Positions 1-12,079 of a stretch of 64,000 nt of DNA are shown piece after piece. Numbering within the stretch: position 1 is the stretch's first letter; each line of letters starts with the position of its first letter. A model generated the notes under the pieces. The model worked only from the letters and a program-made list of their open reading frames with translations, made no database searches and was not told where the DNA came from. The stretch is from NCBI GenBank assembly GCA_002794785.1, contig NBBA01000011.1, forward strand, positions 1,178,001 through 1,242,000, written 5' to 3'. The position numbers and the translations under genes were made by a program. This DNA is from Coniferiporia sulphurascens. Lineage: Eukaryota > Basidiomycota > Agaricomycetes > Hymenochaetales > Hymenochaetaceae.

Positions 1-2
1 CC

Positions 3-1844
3 CATAAAATTGTGATGTCGGCTGTGCTAGATCTCGAACGGGAGAGTAACGGTCTCTTTTGGACGGAAGATGACCCTATCTCGCAAATCAGCAATAGGAT
101 GTCTCATCTCTGCTCCCTTGTGTTGCAATGGCTGGAGCCTTTGCAGCCGGATTTGGCGAACGAGTGGGGATCCCTGGCACTTCTTTGGGGAACGACGTGC
201 TCGATTCGTCCAATAGCGTTCCGTTCACTTCAGATCTTCAGGTCATTAATGCCTAAGGTGACGCAAGCAGACCTTGCGCAGCTTTTAGGACGCCTTTCCA
301 ATACAGTGGCCGCACAGGAGTCCAACTTGCATCCTTTCACGGTCGAACTCATCATTACACTTGGCTCAGTTGCGAAGTCTGAAAACTTGGACATTTCGCT
401 TCTTCCTCAGTTGTATTGGTGTGCTGTGTCCTGCCTGTCGACGCCCGTGGAAGCCGAATTTATCCAACTCATTGATCTACTCGAATGCCTGCTGGACAAA
501 CTGGATTTGAATGACCCTTACACGACCGAAGTTCTTCTTGCAAATAAGCCAGAAAACTTCATTGACGGAGCACCCGGTTTGCAGCCGCTTCTTCTTGCTG
601 GGCTTCGGTCGGTCAGGACATATCGTCCTACGCTCAGGATTTTGAAGAGGCTATCAGACATTGCCGATTCAACGTTGGTCGATTCTTCTGGTAACCGCGT
701 CCGTGATATGTATACTCTAATCCTTCCCTGGTGTCTTCGATCCATGGAGGAAAGCACGATGGATGACGTCGTGGTCGAATACGCAAATAGAGTGTCCCAA
801 TTCGCGGAAGAAGAGGATCGTCCGAGTATCACTCGGATAATGGTTTCATTTGCGAAATCTCGTTTCAGAACGAAGGACGATTTCATGAGGCAGGCTGCTG
901 CCGCGCTCCGCGAGCATTACGCACCCGACTATTGGACGGAAGTCGTTTCTCTACTCATGAGCTTGGTTTTGAACCAGGAACGCTGGCTGCGGGTCAAGTC
1001 CATGCAGTTCCTGAAAGTCCTGTTTCAGCTACGGGAGACAAGAAACCCAGTTGACAGACTAGGCTCGGAGCTCCTTATGCCTCTTCTGCGGCTCCTGCAA
1101 ACGGACTTGGCGGCCGAGGCTTTGGAAGTACTTGAGGAACCAATGACGATCTCTGGAGGGCTTGCCGCGAAGCACGTCCTGCGCATGAGCATGCATGTCA
1201 GTTCGGTGCCGCAGAACGATGTCGACGCGGTCACTGAAGTCTTTGGGATGCCGGATGACTCGGGGTGGAGTATCGCTCGTCCCGAGAGACAGCGCGAAGT
1301 CTGCCGTGCAAACGTTATGGCAGTGTTCGATACGTGCAAGGTGCCGACACGGCCGTCACGTATTGACTTCGAGCCGGAGGTCGACCGCTTCGCGGATCCT
1401 CTCGAGTCAGATCTCGGTGACCTCGTCCAGAATCTGCACGAATTGAGTACGTTCTTCCTCGGCGACCCAGATGCAGACGCGAACGTGGACGACCGCGACA
1501 AGCCACCGCCAATCCCTAGAGTTCCCCACCAGCACATGCACACACAGCCGCCGATGCCTCTGCCGAATCAGTTGCTGGAGGCGCGAGTTGCAGCGATTCT
1601 GGCCAAATCGACGGATGCCGCAGCAGCTCTTGATTCTCCGCAGACACCATTCGTCGATGTGTTCCATGTGAACCCGGCGAATGGCTTGACAGGCGTGCTA
1701 GGCCACGGATTCGAAGGGTCTGACGAAGACTCGGATAGCAGTGAATTCGACGTCGACACGTTCGGATTTGATACTTTTGCTAACATGTCCTCCGATGGGG
1801 GGCACCAGATGCAGAACGGATATTTTGCAGTAAAACATCGTTGA
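3..1844 (+). CDS. TAO3: Cell morphogenesis protein PAG1/Tao3/Mor2 (Furry homologue), C-terminal part
   Basis: Furry-family proteins are very large HEAT/armadillo-like scaffolds of the NDR-kinase (RAM/MOR) pathway for polarised growth and cell separation. The frame is open at the left edge (codons from base 3 have no stop), so the start lies outside the window. The roughly 613 visible residues are one exon. They contain the family C-terminal block: helical-repeat sequence with RSLQIFRSLMP, then SCLSTPVEAEFIQ, LLDKLDLNDP and PGLQPLLLAGLRS. After about residue 400 the protein becomes acidic and proline-rich and ends in AVKHR before a TGA. Full-length relatives exceed 2,000 residues, so roughly three quarters of the gene is missing. 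The 3' end is tail to tail with MLH1. Family assignment comes from recognised motifs; the pathway role is family knowledge. Confidence 0.9.
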   Translation, partial: HKIVMSAVLDLERESNGLFWTEDDPISQISNRMSHLCSLVLQWLEPLQPDLANEWGSLALLWGTTCSIRPIAFRSLQIFRSLMPKVTQADLAQLLGRLSNTVAAQESNLHPFTVELIITLGSVAKSENLDISLLPQLYWCAVSCLSTPVEAEFIQLIDLLECLLDKLDLNDPYTTEVLLANKPENFIDGAPGLQPLLLAGLRSVRTYRPTLRILKRLSDIADSTLVDSSGNRVRDMYTLILPWCLRSMEESTMDDVVVEYANRVSQFAEEEDRPSITRIMVSFAKSRFRTKDDFMRQAAAALREHYAPDYWTEVVSLLMSLVLNQERWLRVKSMQFLKVLFQLRETRNPVDRLGSELLMPLLRLLQTDLAAEALEVLEEPMTISGGLAAKHVLRMSMHVSSVPQNDVDAVTEVFGMPDDSGWSIARPERQREVCRANVMAVFDTCKVPTRPSRIDFEPEVDRFADPLESDLGDLVQNLHELSTFFLGDPDADANVDDRDKPPPIPRVPHQHMHTQPPMPLPNQLLEARVAAILAKSTDAAAALDSPQTPFVDVFHVNPANGLTGVLGHGFEGSDEDSDSSEFDVDTFGFDTFANMSSDGGHQMQNGYFAVKHR

Positions 1845-2112
1845 TAACCAGCTATCACTTTCCCTAGCCTTTCCGTCTTTCCTCTTTCCTCAACCTTAAT
1901 TCTTGTTCCTTCTCTCAAGCCTGGGTTTCGCTCTTTTACCCCATTTCCTTCCATCGGATCACTCAAATAGTCTTGCATTTCCCCGCTCGCTTCACTTGTA
2001 ATACAATAGCTTTCCCTCCGTCTACCACTTGTATTAAAAGCATCTAGAATATCATCATGACACGGAATGACAATCGCTTTTTGGAACAGCATAAACCGTG
2101 AAGAGTAATTAT

Positions 2113-5100
2113 CTAGCAACGTTCAAAGACGCGGTACAGGTCTGGCAGGCTCGCCACCTGCACCACATCCCTGTCCAGCAACGTCCTTGGGGGCTGCAAG
2201 TACTTTCGCACACACGGGAACAGCACATGTTCAATTTGCCAACGCTCCACCTTTTCCGCTGTCGCCTCGCTTGCGCCCGCATCTGCGGCGCCCAGCGAGC
2301 CCGTGCTGTAAAAATACGCAAGCTCACGCAGGAAGGAGGAAAAGCAGTCGCGCTCGTGCGTCCAGCGCACCTGCGGGCCGAGACGCATGAGGAATAGCGG
2401 CAGCCGCGCGAGGTCCGGCGTGTAGCCGCGTAGCAGCAGCGGGATACTCGCAAGTGAGCCATCTTCTGTGATGCGCAGCGAAAAATATTCGTCGAGCATC
2501 GGGACGTTCGCTGTAAGCTTCGCGACGATGCGCTGTGGGAAACACGAGGATGGGACGGACGCGTGTCAGCCTTTTCTTTAATGGATAATAGAGGGTGGGG
2601 TTAAAGAGACTAAAACGCACATCGACGACCTCCTCCTCCTCGAGCGCGAGTCCGCGTGCCTTCCATCGTTCGTCTTCTGTACGCACTGCGAGACGCACGA
2701 GATGGTGGATAGGAGGAGGGGGCTCGAGTTTAATGCAAGCAAAATTCCCAAATTGTCGTAGGCCGAGCTGGTAGAAAAGCTCTTCGCTGTGGATTTCACG
2801 AGGTACATGATAAACTATAGTCAGTTTCGAAGGCCGGAGGCAAACAGGGTAAGGAGGGGCGGACGCACGCAAGTGCCGCGTGGTTCACGAGGTATAATTT
2901 CGTTTCGTACTGGACGAGCGAGAGCGAGCGGGGCAAGTCGACTATTCCCACGAAGACGTGCTTCTGCACAATCTCCGTCAAGACTTCAGGCCCTGTTAGT
3001 ATGTCACATGGAAAGTGCTTGGCGAACGGACTTACGACCGTGTCTTTCCCTGCCTAGTGCCTTCCGTAACTCCCGCACAGATGTCAAGAAACACTCCGAT
3101 TCCGCGATCTCTTGTGCTTTAGTCCGACCCACTGTCAACATCTGATCCGGACCTCCCTCATCTTCCTCTTGATCTACTTCATCCGCCCTGTACTTGCGTA
3201 TGCCCTTACTCTTGCTTTCCCCTTTGTCCCTATCGCGCCCAATCGCCACCGCCCCAGCTGGCTGGGTCGCAGGATCGAGCACGGGGAACATCGAGTCCAG
3301 CGTGCGATCTGCCTGGGACACGCGCACCTTGTCCTTCGAGTACGCGAGCCGGGGCTTGTTTACTGTCCCTGAACCCTCTTCTTCGTCATTATCGTCGGCG
3401 TCATCCTGAGATGAGGCTTTTCCTTCCCCTTCCCTTTTTTATCTTTGCCCGTGTCTAGCGTCCCCCTGTCAGTAAGGTCTGAGTCTGCAGAGATTTGATT
3501 ATTTATATTTCTCAGCACGGCTGACCGTCACAAGAAGGAAAGCACTAGCCTGATACTCGAATACCCTGGAGCGCCCTTGGCTCGCGAGAGCGTGCTGGAT
3601 AGTGTCGGCGACGCGTTCGATGATAGCTTCTTCATTGAGGAAGTGTACCTCGCGCTTCGTAGGGTGCACGTTAACGTCGACCGCGCGAGGGTCGATCTCA
3701 AGACTAGACAATTAAAAGATTTGTATAAGCTCGTTCGGAAGAAAGGTGCTGATGAAGCGCAAACCTGAGATAAATAAACGGGGAAGTCCCTTTGGGAAGT
3801 ATGGAACTGTACACGCTCTCCAGCGCACGTTTAATGCGCGAGGACTCCACCAAACGATCTACTCCATGTCAGCGAGCTCCCCGGTAGCGATACCTATTTC
3901 AACTTACGGTTGATGAAGAGCAGAAACACCATTTTCTTTGCATGATAGTTCGCATTTGTGAAGTGTGCTTCTCCCTTCCAATTCTCCTCACCCTTGATTT
4001 CCATGGAATCATCGACATCTACATCCTCGGGACCAGTTTCGCCGTCACCACTCGTGCCTTTTTCGGACGAGGGTGACACGCTGAGGAGGTCGCGTGCAAT
4101 ACTTTGCCCGTAGAGGAGGCGGATGGCCTGCGTTGTCGATGAGTTTGAGGGTGTGGAAAGGTCCGCATTCGCTGAGCCCCCTGAAAATGAATTTAGACGT
4201 TTGTGCCAACTCCAAAATACAAGGCTTCAAGTGGTGTAAGGGAAGCGAGTGCCGACCTTCTTGCAGACGAAGGCAACAGTCGGATTGTGTACGGCGTATC
4301 TCGTCATGACATCAAGGATGCGAGAGTACTCCTCCGAAGAGCTGCGCAGTGCGGATCGGCGCGTCGGGGTGTTGTAAAAGAGGTCCTCTGTCTGATTATT
4401 CAACGCAGTCAGATTAGTAAGATAACGTTGTATATTGTGGGAGGCATACGGTAATAGTGGTCCCGTCGTTTCCGGCGCAAGGGCTTTGGGTCAACAGAGT
4501 GACCAGGCTTTGACGGGATAAGTGCCCCATCAGCGTAGACGGCCCTGCAGCGCATTCGTGATTAATAGAGCAACCAGTCTTCCATAGTAGACACTACACG
4601 TACTTCCACGCGTTGCTGTCCGTCTTCGTCTTAGTGACCACGGACAGATGAGCCACATGTGAGATAGAGGCAAGGGCCTCGCCGCGGAAACCGTATGTTT
4701 TTAGAGATGTAAGGTCGTCAAACGTAGAGAGCTTCGAAGTCGTAAAGCGCTCCGCGAGAATAGGGAGGTCCGTTTTCTGACAATGTGAGACATTCAGCTG
4801 CGGGCCCATAGTGCACATTCCTGAAAGTATGAAACGAAAAGGGCACGCAACGTACCCGGATACCGCATCCGTTGTCCTGGATCTGCAAAAGCTTGAGTCC
4901 ACCGTCTTTTATGGTGACGCGGATGGACGTTGCACCCGCGTCGAGGCTGTTCTCCAATAGCTCCTTCAAAGCTGAGGCGGGCCTGTGTATTATCTTGCAA
5001 GGCAAAATATTAAAAAACTGGTACGAACGGGTAGGCTAGACGAAAGCACACCTCTCCAGCAGCTATACGGTTAATGAGCGCCTCTTGCAAACGTCGAATG

Positions 5101-5147
5101 GGCTGAGGACCTTGGGGTTCTGGAGAAGACGACCTCCGACTCGGCAT
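2113..5147 (-). CDS. MLH1: DNA mismatch repair protein Mlh1 (MutL homologue)
   Basis: Mlh1 forms MutL heterodimers (with Pms1 or Mlh3) that act after MutS recognises a mismatch, and it also works in meiotic crossing-over. The start ATG is at 5145-5147. Exon 1 ends in NRIAAGE and joins, across an intron, to [20 protein letters not shown], the GHKL ATPase motif with its catalytic Glu and Mg-binding Asn. [16 protein letters not shown] and [17 protein letters not shown] follow (4700-4900). The MutL motif [17 protein letters not shown] lies near 3640. The C-terminal exon ends LPDLYKVFERC-like (here [11 protein letters not shown]), the invariant Mlh1 tail that completes the Pms1 endonuclease site, followed by TAG at 2113-2115. 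Multiple introns are evident; I did not fix every boundary between 2500 and 4600. It is divergent from PMP3. Confidence 0.96.
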
Positions 5148-5640
5148 AGCGTATAGCGAAGTTCTTTCGGTGGGAGTTAAAGTAATGCGCGGTCGACCGC
5201 GAGCATAGCAATGACTTGTAAAGGGGTTGACTCAATTATATACTAAATGCATGTTTCTAGCCACTGGCATCGCTTGAGCCGTGGGCGCAGGACGCGTTGA
5301 CTCGGTAAGTCACATGCACGTGACCGTGGCGAGCTGCGGCTTTCCGACGTACCCCTGGTCTGCTTCATCTCTCGAATAATTTGCAGATAAAATACAGACG
5401 ATACTGTACTACCATAAATATTAGCAGCATAGCGCCGCCATAGGCAAATAGTAAATACCCGTGAATATATGCGCGCGCGCCCGTGAATCTGGGAATCCAA
5501 CGTTCCCACGCCTGGATCGACATCATCGCTCCGCAGGCCTCCGCAGTTCATTTGATTGTCCTCATTGCCGCCGTGCTTGCACACTGTTGCCCTCCTTCAC
5601 TCCATACCACCACCATTCACAGCACACAACGCCCACAATC
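5148..5640. promoter_or_regulatory. Bidirectional promoter MLH1 / PMP3
   Basis: This 493-bp gap separates two divergent start codons. It contains an MluI cell-cycle box (ACGCGT) at 5292-5297, about 145 bp upstream of the MLH1 ATG, and a CACGTG E-box at 5317-5322. In other fungi ACGCGT is bound by MBF at G1/S, which would suit a replication-linked repair gene. Binding here is inference. Confidence 0.45.
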
Positions 5641-6184
5641 ATGGTTCGCGGCTCAGACGTCGTCCTCATCATCGTGCGTATCGCGTCTTGTTGACTCTCA
5701 ACGAAATGAGGACAGTGTTGAGCTGATCGGGACCTCGCCGCTGCATATACTATAGGTTGCCATCATTTTCCCGCCAGCGGCGGCGGCGTATCTCACCGGC
5801 TGCAGCTGCGACCTTCTTATCAACCTACTCTTGACTCTGTCAGTATCCCTTTCACGTTTGCTTTCTTGCAACAGCTCTGACATGCCCTCAATAGCCTTGG
5901 TTATCTCCCAGGCCATATCGTCAGTCAAACAGTTTATTTCAGCCGTTTGTTTCCCGCTTACTCTATAACTTGCATATAGCACGCCTTCTGGCTTATCTAC
6001 AAGAGAATGAAGGCGGAAGAGATTTACGGTGCTGGAGGTTACCGCTGTGCGTATCTCTACCCGTCCTTTGTACTTTTCACGTGCTTATCGACCGTACTAC
6101 TCAGATGTTGGCAACGGAGGCTACGAGCCCCTCTATTCCAACCAGGCCGGCGCACCTCCCATCAACTACGGTGCTACTATGTAA
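5641..6184 (+). CDS. PMP3: Pmp3/SNA-family plasma membrane proteolipid
   Basis: Small hydrophobic membrane proteolipid of the Pmp3/RCI2 stress-response family, which influences plasma membrane potential and salt tolerance. Five exons splice in frame: 5641-5673, 5756-5838, 5895-5919, 5980-6046 and 6105-6184, giving 95 residues. The order is MVRGSDVVLIIVAIIFPP, an alanine turn, CSCDLLINLLLTLLGYLPGH, then HAFWLIYKRMKAEE and a Gly/Tyr-rich tail ending NYGATM. The two transmembrane helices and the LGYLPGHIHAFWLI signature are diagnostic. The tail makes it longer than the 55-residue yeast protein, as in other filamentous fungal members. All introns are GT-AG and 56-82 nt. Confidence 0.95.
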
Positions 6185-7682
6185 CAAATGGACGGAGAGA
6201 ATTGGACACGATACCGGACTCGACTCACCCATTCTTGTCACCTTTATTGTAACGTAATTCTGTGGTGGATCTCAATTACGTTTAGCGAAGTTATCCTTCT
6301 CATGTATTCTCTGGCCCCGTCCGAGTATACCTCCTGTTATCCTGTTTCTTTTAACTCAGCATTCTTGTCCTGCGAGGGCATCAATATAACCGAGTTTATA
6401 TATAAAAGGATCACTTAAGCATACGGCATCTGCGTACTCCCTTATGGCCACCTATTCAGCTAAGAGCAGAATCACACTTCTGTACGCCTTGTGGGGTAGA
6501 AAAAAGACCGCAAAATAGGTATACCAATAAATATTCGTCCCTGCATGGTCCGCCATCTGCATTCCCCGGCTCCATTCCATTGCAATGATGATTAAGGAAG
6601 TGTTCTTCTCTTCTCCTGAATTCTCATAGGCTGGGCACGAGGTCCTATCAATTGCTCTATACACAGATCTCCAAAGCTTCCCGTATTCCTCGGATGCTAG
6701 ATAGCGGCGTGATGCAATGCGCCGAGCGCACGAAAAAGCCGTGCGTGTCTTTCATGAGTATGGATAGATTATTCTCCGTGTATCTCGCTTCAACGCTAAC
6801 TCCTCATCGCTCCTCACATTCATGTCATAGTGCGTGCACTCGAATTGCGGCGGGGGCATACACTAATAAGCAACACAAAGCGCACCATTTATCCCGACGC
6901 GTTGTGTGCACTTCATCACGTGCCCGACGCGTGACTACACATGTGAAGGACGCAAGTGCAAACGCAGGAGCAGTAGAAGCAAGAAGGGGCTTTTCGGCGC
7001 GGGGGAACACCAGGCGGATAGAAGAGCCGACAAGTAACGAAGGGACCAGGAGGATGGGTGGGATAGGGAGACAAGTCGCGTAGGTTAGCGAACCAGGGTA
7101 CACACTAACAAGCCGAAAAGTAAAGAGAGGGAAACCGGAGACAGGATAGAGTGGGAACAGAACTGAAACACTATGATGCGGGTGAAATAAATCATCGACG
7201 AGGCTTAATGTGCGAAAAAAGGGGTAAAGGAGAAAAGAAAAGGTAGAGAAAAAATAGAACAAACAATGGCACAGGGGACTCAGAAGAACAAGATCGTACG
7301 TATGTTTGTATTGATGTATGAATGTGCAGCGTTAAGTTAAGTAGGACGGGACACAGTGGATATACCTTTAAGCTCCAAGTTTGATTGAACACCAACAGAG
7401 GTTGAACAATCGGGTCGATAACGGGAAAATAGGAATTGGTTGGTGGAGCGTGAACTTTTCGGAGCAAGATCGCTAAAGTGCATTTGGCTGGCTTGTTGCC
7501 TGCCTTTTTTCTTCTCCGAAAATTGTATCTTGCATTATGTACGGCCTTGTCAGGCGTTAGTCAAGCCAATGTGCAGAAGTACTGGCGAAGCTTGTGGATA
7601 CCATAAGCACCTAATAATAGATGCAGTATGAGCTAACTCACCAAAGGTTCTATATACTCTCAGGGCAGGACGAGTTATTGGT
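6185..7682. other. Convergent intergenic region with promoter-like motifs, no supported gene
   Basis: About 1.5 kb between the 3' ends of PMP3 and the LARP gene. Open frames here (for example 6694-7083 on +) have biased, repetitive composition and no recognisable domain. Two features stand out: a strong TATA-like stretch (TATATATAAAAGG, 6397-6409) and a tight MCB/E-box/MCB cluster (6897-6932). A non-coding or very short transcript is possible. Confidence 0.3.
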
Positions 7683-10600
7683 CTAGCTTGCATTCCTTGC
7701 AGCGGTCGTCTGTGGGCGATCTCGATCAATTGCCCACGGCCGACTCTCTTCTCCACCGAGGACAAAGACCACGTCATCCTCCTCTTCCTCATCCACCTCT
7801 TTTTCTGCTTCTTCGCCCACATGTTGACCACTTGCCAGACTATGGGAGCCGGAAGTATCAAAGTCCCCATCGCCAACAGCGCTTGCGCGGGCACCCGGAA
7901 GGACAAAATTGACCCACTGTCGGTTCACAAGCCGGACATGTCCGTCTCGGACCTCAACAAGTGACGACAGGCCCAGAACGTCAGCGACCATCCTCACGTC
8001 CGTCGTCAGTCGCTTGATGCGGTTAAATGACGCAATGAGGTCAATAGGTATCCAGCCCTTTGAGTCCATCTGACGTATAGAGTTAGCGTCCCGGGGCGCG
8101 TGCGTTTACAGGATAACTTAAGACCCACCTGCTTTTTAAGGAAAACATCCGACATGAGGTTCTGGATACTAAAGTAATACTCGACCTGGCCAAGAAGATA
8201 GTGTCCGACCGGATCCAAGGGGAACGATAACGCCGTCACAGGCATCGGCATTGGCGGCGCTTGTTGAAGCGACTGAGGTTGAACTGGAGGTTGGAGTTGA
8301 GGCTGGGGCGGGAGGGGAAGGGGAAGGCCCGGGTTATACTGTCCGTAAGGTGAAGTCACATATTGCGAGGACGCCGCCGAGGGTGACGAATAATAGCCAT
8401 TGGGTACATCAGGTGAAACCTGGTGAGGATGGAGTTGTGGTTGTTGCTGGTTATGCGGTGTATGCATACCGGGCTGGTGATGAAAGGGCCCAGTGACAAC
8501 ATTAAGTACTGGTTGATGGCGCTGGTAGGCCCCATGGCCACCTCTACCAGCGAATCCGCCTCTCGAAAAACCACGCCCGAACCCATTAGGTCCACCGCGC
8601 CCTCGTCGTCCTCCGAAACCTCCGCGGCCGCCTTCATAGTATCCACCAAACCCATTCGCTCCTCCGCCGCGTCTACCACGCCCCGACGCCCCAAATCCAC
8701 TGTTGACAAATTCACGAGGCTCACGATATCCATCTCGATGTTCACGCTCGAATCGTTCTGAACGTAGACGCTCAGGTATATATCCGCTTCCACTTAAAGC
8801 ACCGAAGCCGTATCCGAAATCGCGGACCTCCCATTCATCACCGGTGCCCGCACCCGCGGACACAGGCCCGGGAACTCCGGGCCCAGGTCCTGGCGAAGCC
8901 AGTGCAAGCGGGGATACGAATCCCGGACCGACAGTTAGTGGTGCAAGCGATGGCACATGCTGTGGGGGTGGCTGGACGGGACCGAGGGGGCTTTGCGATG
9001 GAATGGGTAGTGATACAGACATGGGTAGGTGGGTGGGTGGACCAATGTTATACCCCGCAGCCTGATGTATCGGTGGCACTGGAGGGGGTGGGTAATGTAT
9101 CATATGCGGCTGTGGTTGCACAATTTGAGATGCCTGGCTTGGACCAGGCACGTTATCGCCTTCATTATTGTCTGTCGTCGAGTCTGCGTCGGGATGAGCG
9201 CTTGTCCCGAACTCCCACGTCGTCTCCTGATCAGTGAGGTCTATTACCTTCACGGCATCTACTATGGTTTCGGTACCATCTTTGGTTGAACCGCTCCGTT
9301 TCATGCGAATTGTCGGCGGACCTTCAAATCCCACAGCAAACGCCGTTGGTGTCCGCCGAGGCTGGTTACCAACGGCTACCGGTGACGAGACCGGCGAAGG
9401 ACTCTTCATTCCATCTGGCCGGCCTAGACTGCCAAAAACTACTTCCCCGCTCGTTTCCGCGACTTCGCAGATGTTCGGTTGGGAATCCGATGCGCCCAAG
9501 AGCGGGCTCACAGGTACAGCCGCAATAGCCCTGTACCCTGCAAGTGCCGCACTCTGCTCAGGCGGCGGGGGCCGCGTCAGTGCGGATGCAGGTGGTAGAT
9601 TTGGAGAGACATGGGCAGCCTCAGGCTCTTGGCTCTCAAGTGGTGGCTGTTCGGGTAGAGACCGTTCGTGTGCCTGGCCTGGAGCCTGAAGCGCATAGTA
9701 TGGGAATGGTGCCGGTGCGTACATATACGGGTAAGGCGGCTGATTAGGGGGCAGATGCTGTGGAAGCCCATAGGGCGGATAACCCGGATAGTTTTGTTGA
9801 TGATGCGCATGTGCGCTGGCATGTCCAAGTCCAGGCACTGGTGGAGGTGGCATGACGGTATATCCGACGTTTGGCGGCATTGCGCTGTAACCGTATGGTT
9901 GAACGCTACTGTTAGGCGGTACCGGCGGCGGATAATAAACAGGTGAGTGCGAAGAATATGGAGTATGCGACTGCGAATGAGGGCCGGTCAAATTTTGCGC
10001 AGGGTCCGCAACACTATCCGAATACGCATGCTGATATGTAGTAGGTTGAACTTCGGAAGACCCGGGTGCGACCTCCCCATTGATCAGCTTCTTCGTGCCC
10101 GTACTGGGGCCCGCAATCGTATGCATATCGTTGGCACGCTCTTCGGGCAATCTTCTACCCCGTGTGGGATACCGGGGACTAGAATGTACTGAAGTCGTGC
10201 GCGAATGGGTTGTCGACTCTGCGCGCGACTGCGCTGCAGACGCCTCATTGGACGCAAAACCAAACTGTCTCATTCCATTACTTGAAACTGCGTTTGCACC
10301 GCCCTGACCCTGTCGGGCCTGTGATTGGTGTCGTGAGTGTGACTTTGTTGGGTTGCTGCGGCGATGCTGCGAATGTGTTCGGGATTTGGCAGACGACTGG
10401 GCGGCAAGTGCATCATGCGTCGCCTGGAGTTCAGAAGGTGGAATAGGGACCCACTTAGGCTTTTCACCTGTGTGCATATGAAATAGGCGGCGTTAGTGTC
10501 GGCGCGCATTACGAGTGCGGGTACGAAAGAGGAATTGAAAAGTCGCCGCTTGCGCCAAGTACAACCTCAGCTTAAGTGTACGATGCAAAGCCAGCCGGAG

Positions 10601-11372
10601 CGTATACAAAGAATATTTGACATGTGAGCAAGGAACTTTCGGGGGAAAAGGCAGAGGATGACCGAAGAGAATTCGCTGAGAAAAACAGTCGCCACTCACC
10701 TTTCCTGTGTCCACCCGACGAACTCTCCGCCGTCGTCGACACTGACGTCGACGTCGATGCGGATGGTCCGTGCTTTCCCATTTCTGGCCAACTCTCAGTG
10801 TCGTCTAAGCTGGGTGGGGAGCGTGAATGCGCCGGAATTCGCACAACAAAGGGGTCGTCAGGACTCTTATTTGGCGCTGACGACGTAGGCTCGCTATGTG
10901 AGGATGTGTTCGCAATCCCATTCAGCGGCGCCCTGGGCACAACAGCAGGCTTTTCCGCGTTGCCAGAATGTAGCTGAGTGGCTGTTGGCGGCTGTTGTTG
11001 TTGTTGTACGGCGACCCGTGCCATCTGCTCCTTGCGTGCCATCCACACGTTCGGGGGCGGAGGTTTAGATGGACTCTTAGGTACAGGGGGAAACGACTGC
11101 GGCTCGTCAGTATTAGGTACTGGGAGTAGCTGTGGCGACACTGGGGAGGCTGGATGAACGGTGGCGGCGGGGGCGTTCGATGTAACGTTCATGCTAGATG
11201 AAGCGTGCGACGCCGAGCCATCATCTACGCGAGTAACACCGTTCGTCGTCGCTGGATGGGCGTGGGCGGTGGACTGACTTGCAGCCGACGCACCCGCCCT
11301 TTTCGCGCGCTCCGCGTAGGACAGAGGCTGCGGCCTCCCAGCGGAGGCGGTCGATGACGATGATGCAACCAT
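7683..11372 (-). CDS. La-motif RNA-binding protein (LARP1/Sro9-like)
   Basis: La-related proteins bind mRNA, often 3' ends or 5'TOP sequences, and influence translation and stability. Three exons (11372-10700, 10467-8129, 8069-7683) join in phase to give 1,132 residues. The N-terminus has LSYAERAKRAG and NVWMARKEQM followed by a short glutamine run. A long low-complexity Pro/Ser/His/Tyr region follows, with an RGG-rich block at about residues 800-860 (GGRGGFGGRRGRGG). The La motif is at about 971-1055: FPLDPVGHYLLGQVEYYFS, QNLMSDVFLKKQ spliced to MDSKGWIPIDLIASFNRIK, then VEVRDGHVRLVN. The acidic tail EEEDDVVFVLG ends at TAG 7683-7685. No DM15 repeats are visible, so it is closer to fungal Sro9/Slf1 than to animal LARP1. 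A good donor just beyond the stop means an alternative 3' exon cannot be excluded. Confidence 0.9.
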
Positions 11373-12079
11373 TTTTTAGCTTTGTTCGCCGTCGAGCGCG
11401 GAAGACGCGGCGTTGACGACGAGCAGAGCTTTCGGACAGAGAGAAGTAGATAATAGCAGCGACGTTAAGCGCGTCGAGAGGGCGGGAGAGGTAGGAGGCG
11501 GCGGAGTGTGCGACGGCGAAGGGAGGAGAGCGAGTAGACGAGTGACGGCGACTGGATTGAGCTATCACTGCCATCTGGATTCATGCATACTGGTACTAAG
11601 CGCGGCTCACCGATTCAGAGCTCCCGATTATTTTCCCCTTTCCGCTGCCTCACCTTCTCCCTACGCTCTCAGAAAATATGACAAGCAGCCTGCGGAATAT
11701 ATATCAAGCTACTAAAGGTCTGAGACCGTAAAGCAAGCACCCGTGTTTTATGGATCCTTTTCTTCACTTTTTCAACTCGTTTCAAACATACCAACTCATG
11801 CAGCGCGGCATTGCTTGCAAACTCAATTGCAATTACTTATCGTCACAGACTCATCGCGAAAGGTTCAAAAAGTGCATCTTCTCGTACTCTCGCGCTTTGC
11901 TTGCCTTTCCAAATTTTGAATTAATCTCGCTTGGAGTATATGAACAAAGGTCTGCGACTGTTCTAACCTTATCCGGTTGCTACCATCTATACTGGCGGTG
12001 ATTATCGCAATGCTAATGACCATCAATCGAGTCCCCCCTTTGCTTATGTGCTACTACCTTGTTCTTACGGACGACCGGC
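11373..12079. promoter_or_regulatory. Divergent intergenic region LARP gene / 12080 gene
   Basis: About 700 bp between two start codons. It must hold both promoters and 5' leaders; I see no clear TATA box or named operator, and the small open frames look non-coding. Confidence 0.3.

Noticed and set aside
1025..1543. 172-codon minus-strand open frame inside the Furry-like exon.
   Set aside because: Antisense shadow of a clearly conserved coding exon; no domain.
6694..7083. Plus-strand frame starting MLDSGVMQCAERTK downstream of the TATA-like box.
   Set aside because: Arg/Ser/Ala-biased, no domain, no conserved feature; kept only as context for the promoter-like motifs.
7550..7906. Minus-strand frame continuing past the LARP stop in another frame, with a good GTGAGT donor near 7640.
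   Set aside because: The in-frame stop at 7683 follows a plausible acidic C-terminus; no acceptor joins the frames convincingly.
11750..12001. Plus-strand frame MDPFLHFFNSFQTYQ in the divergent promoter.
   Set aside because: Overlaps the expected 5' leader of the 12080 gene, no homology and no intron support.
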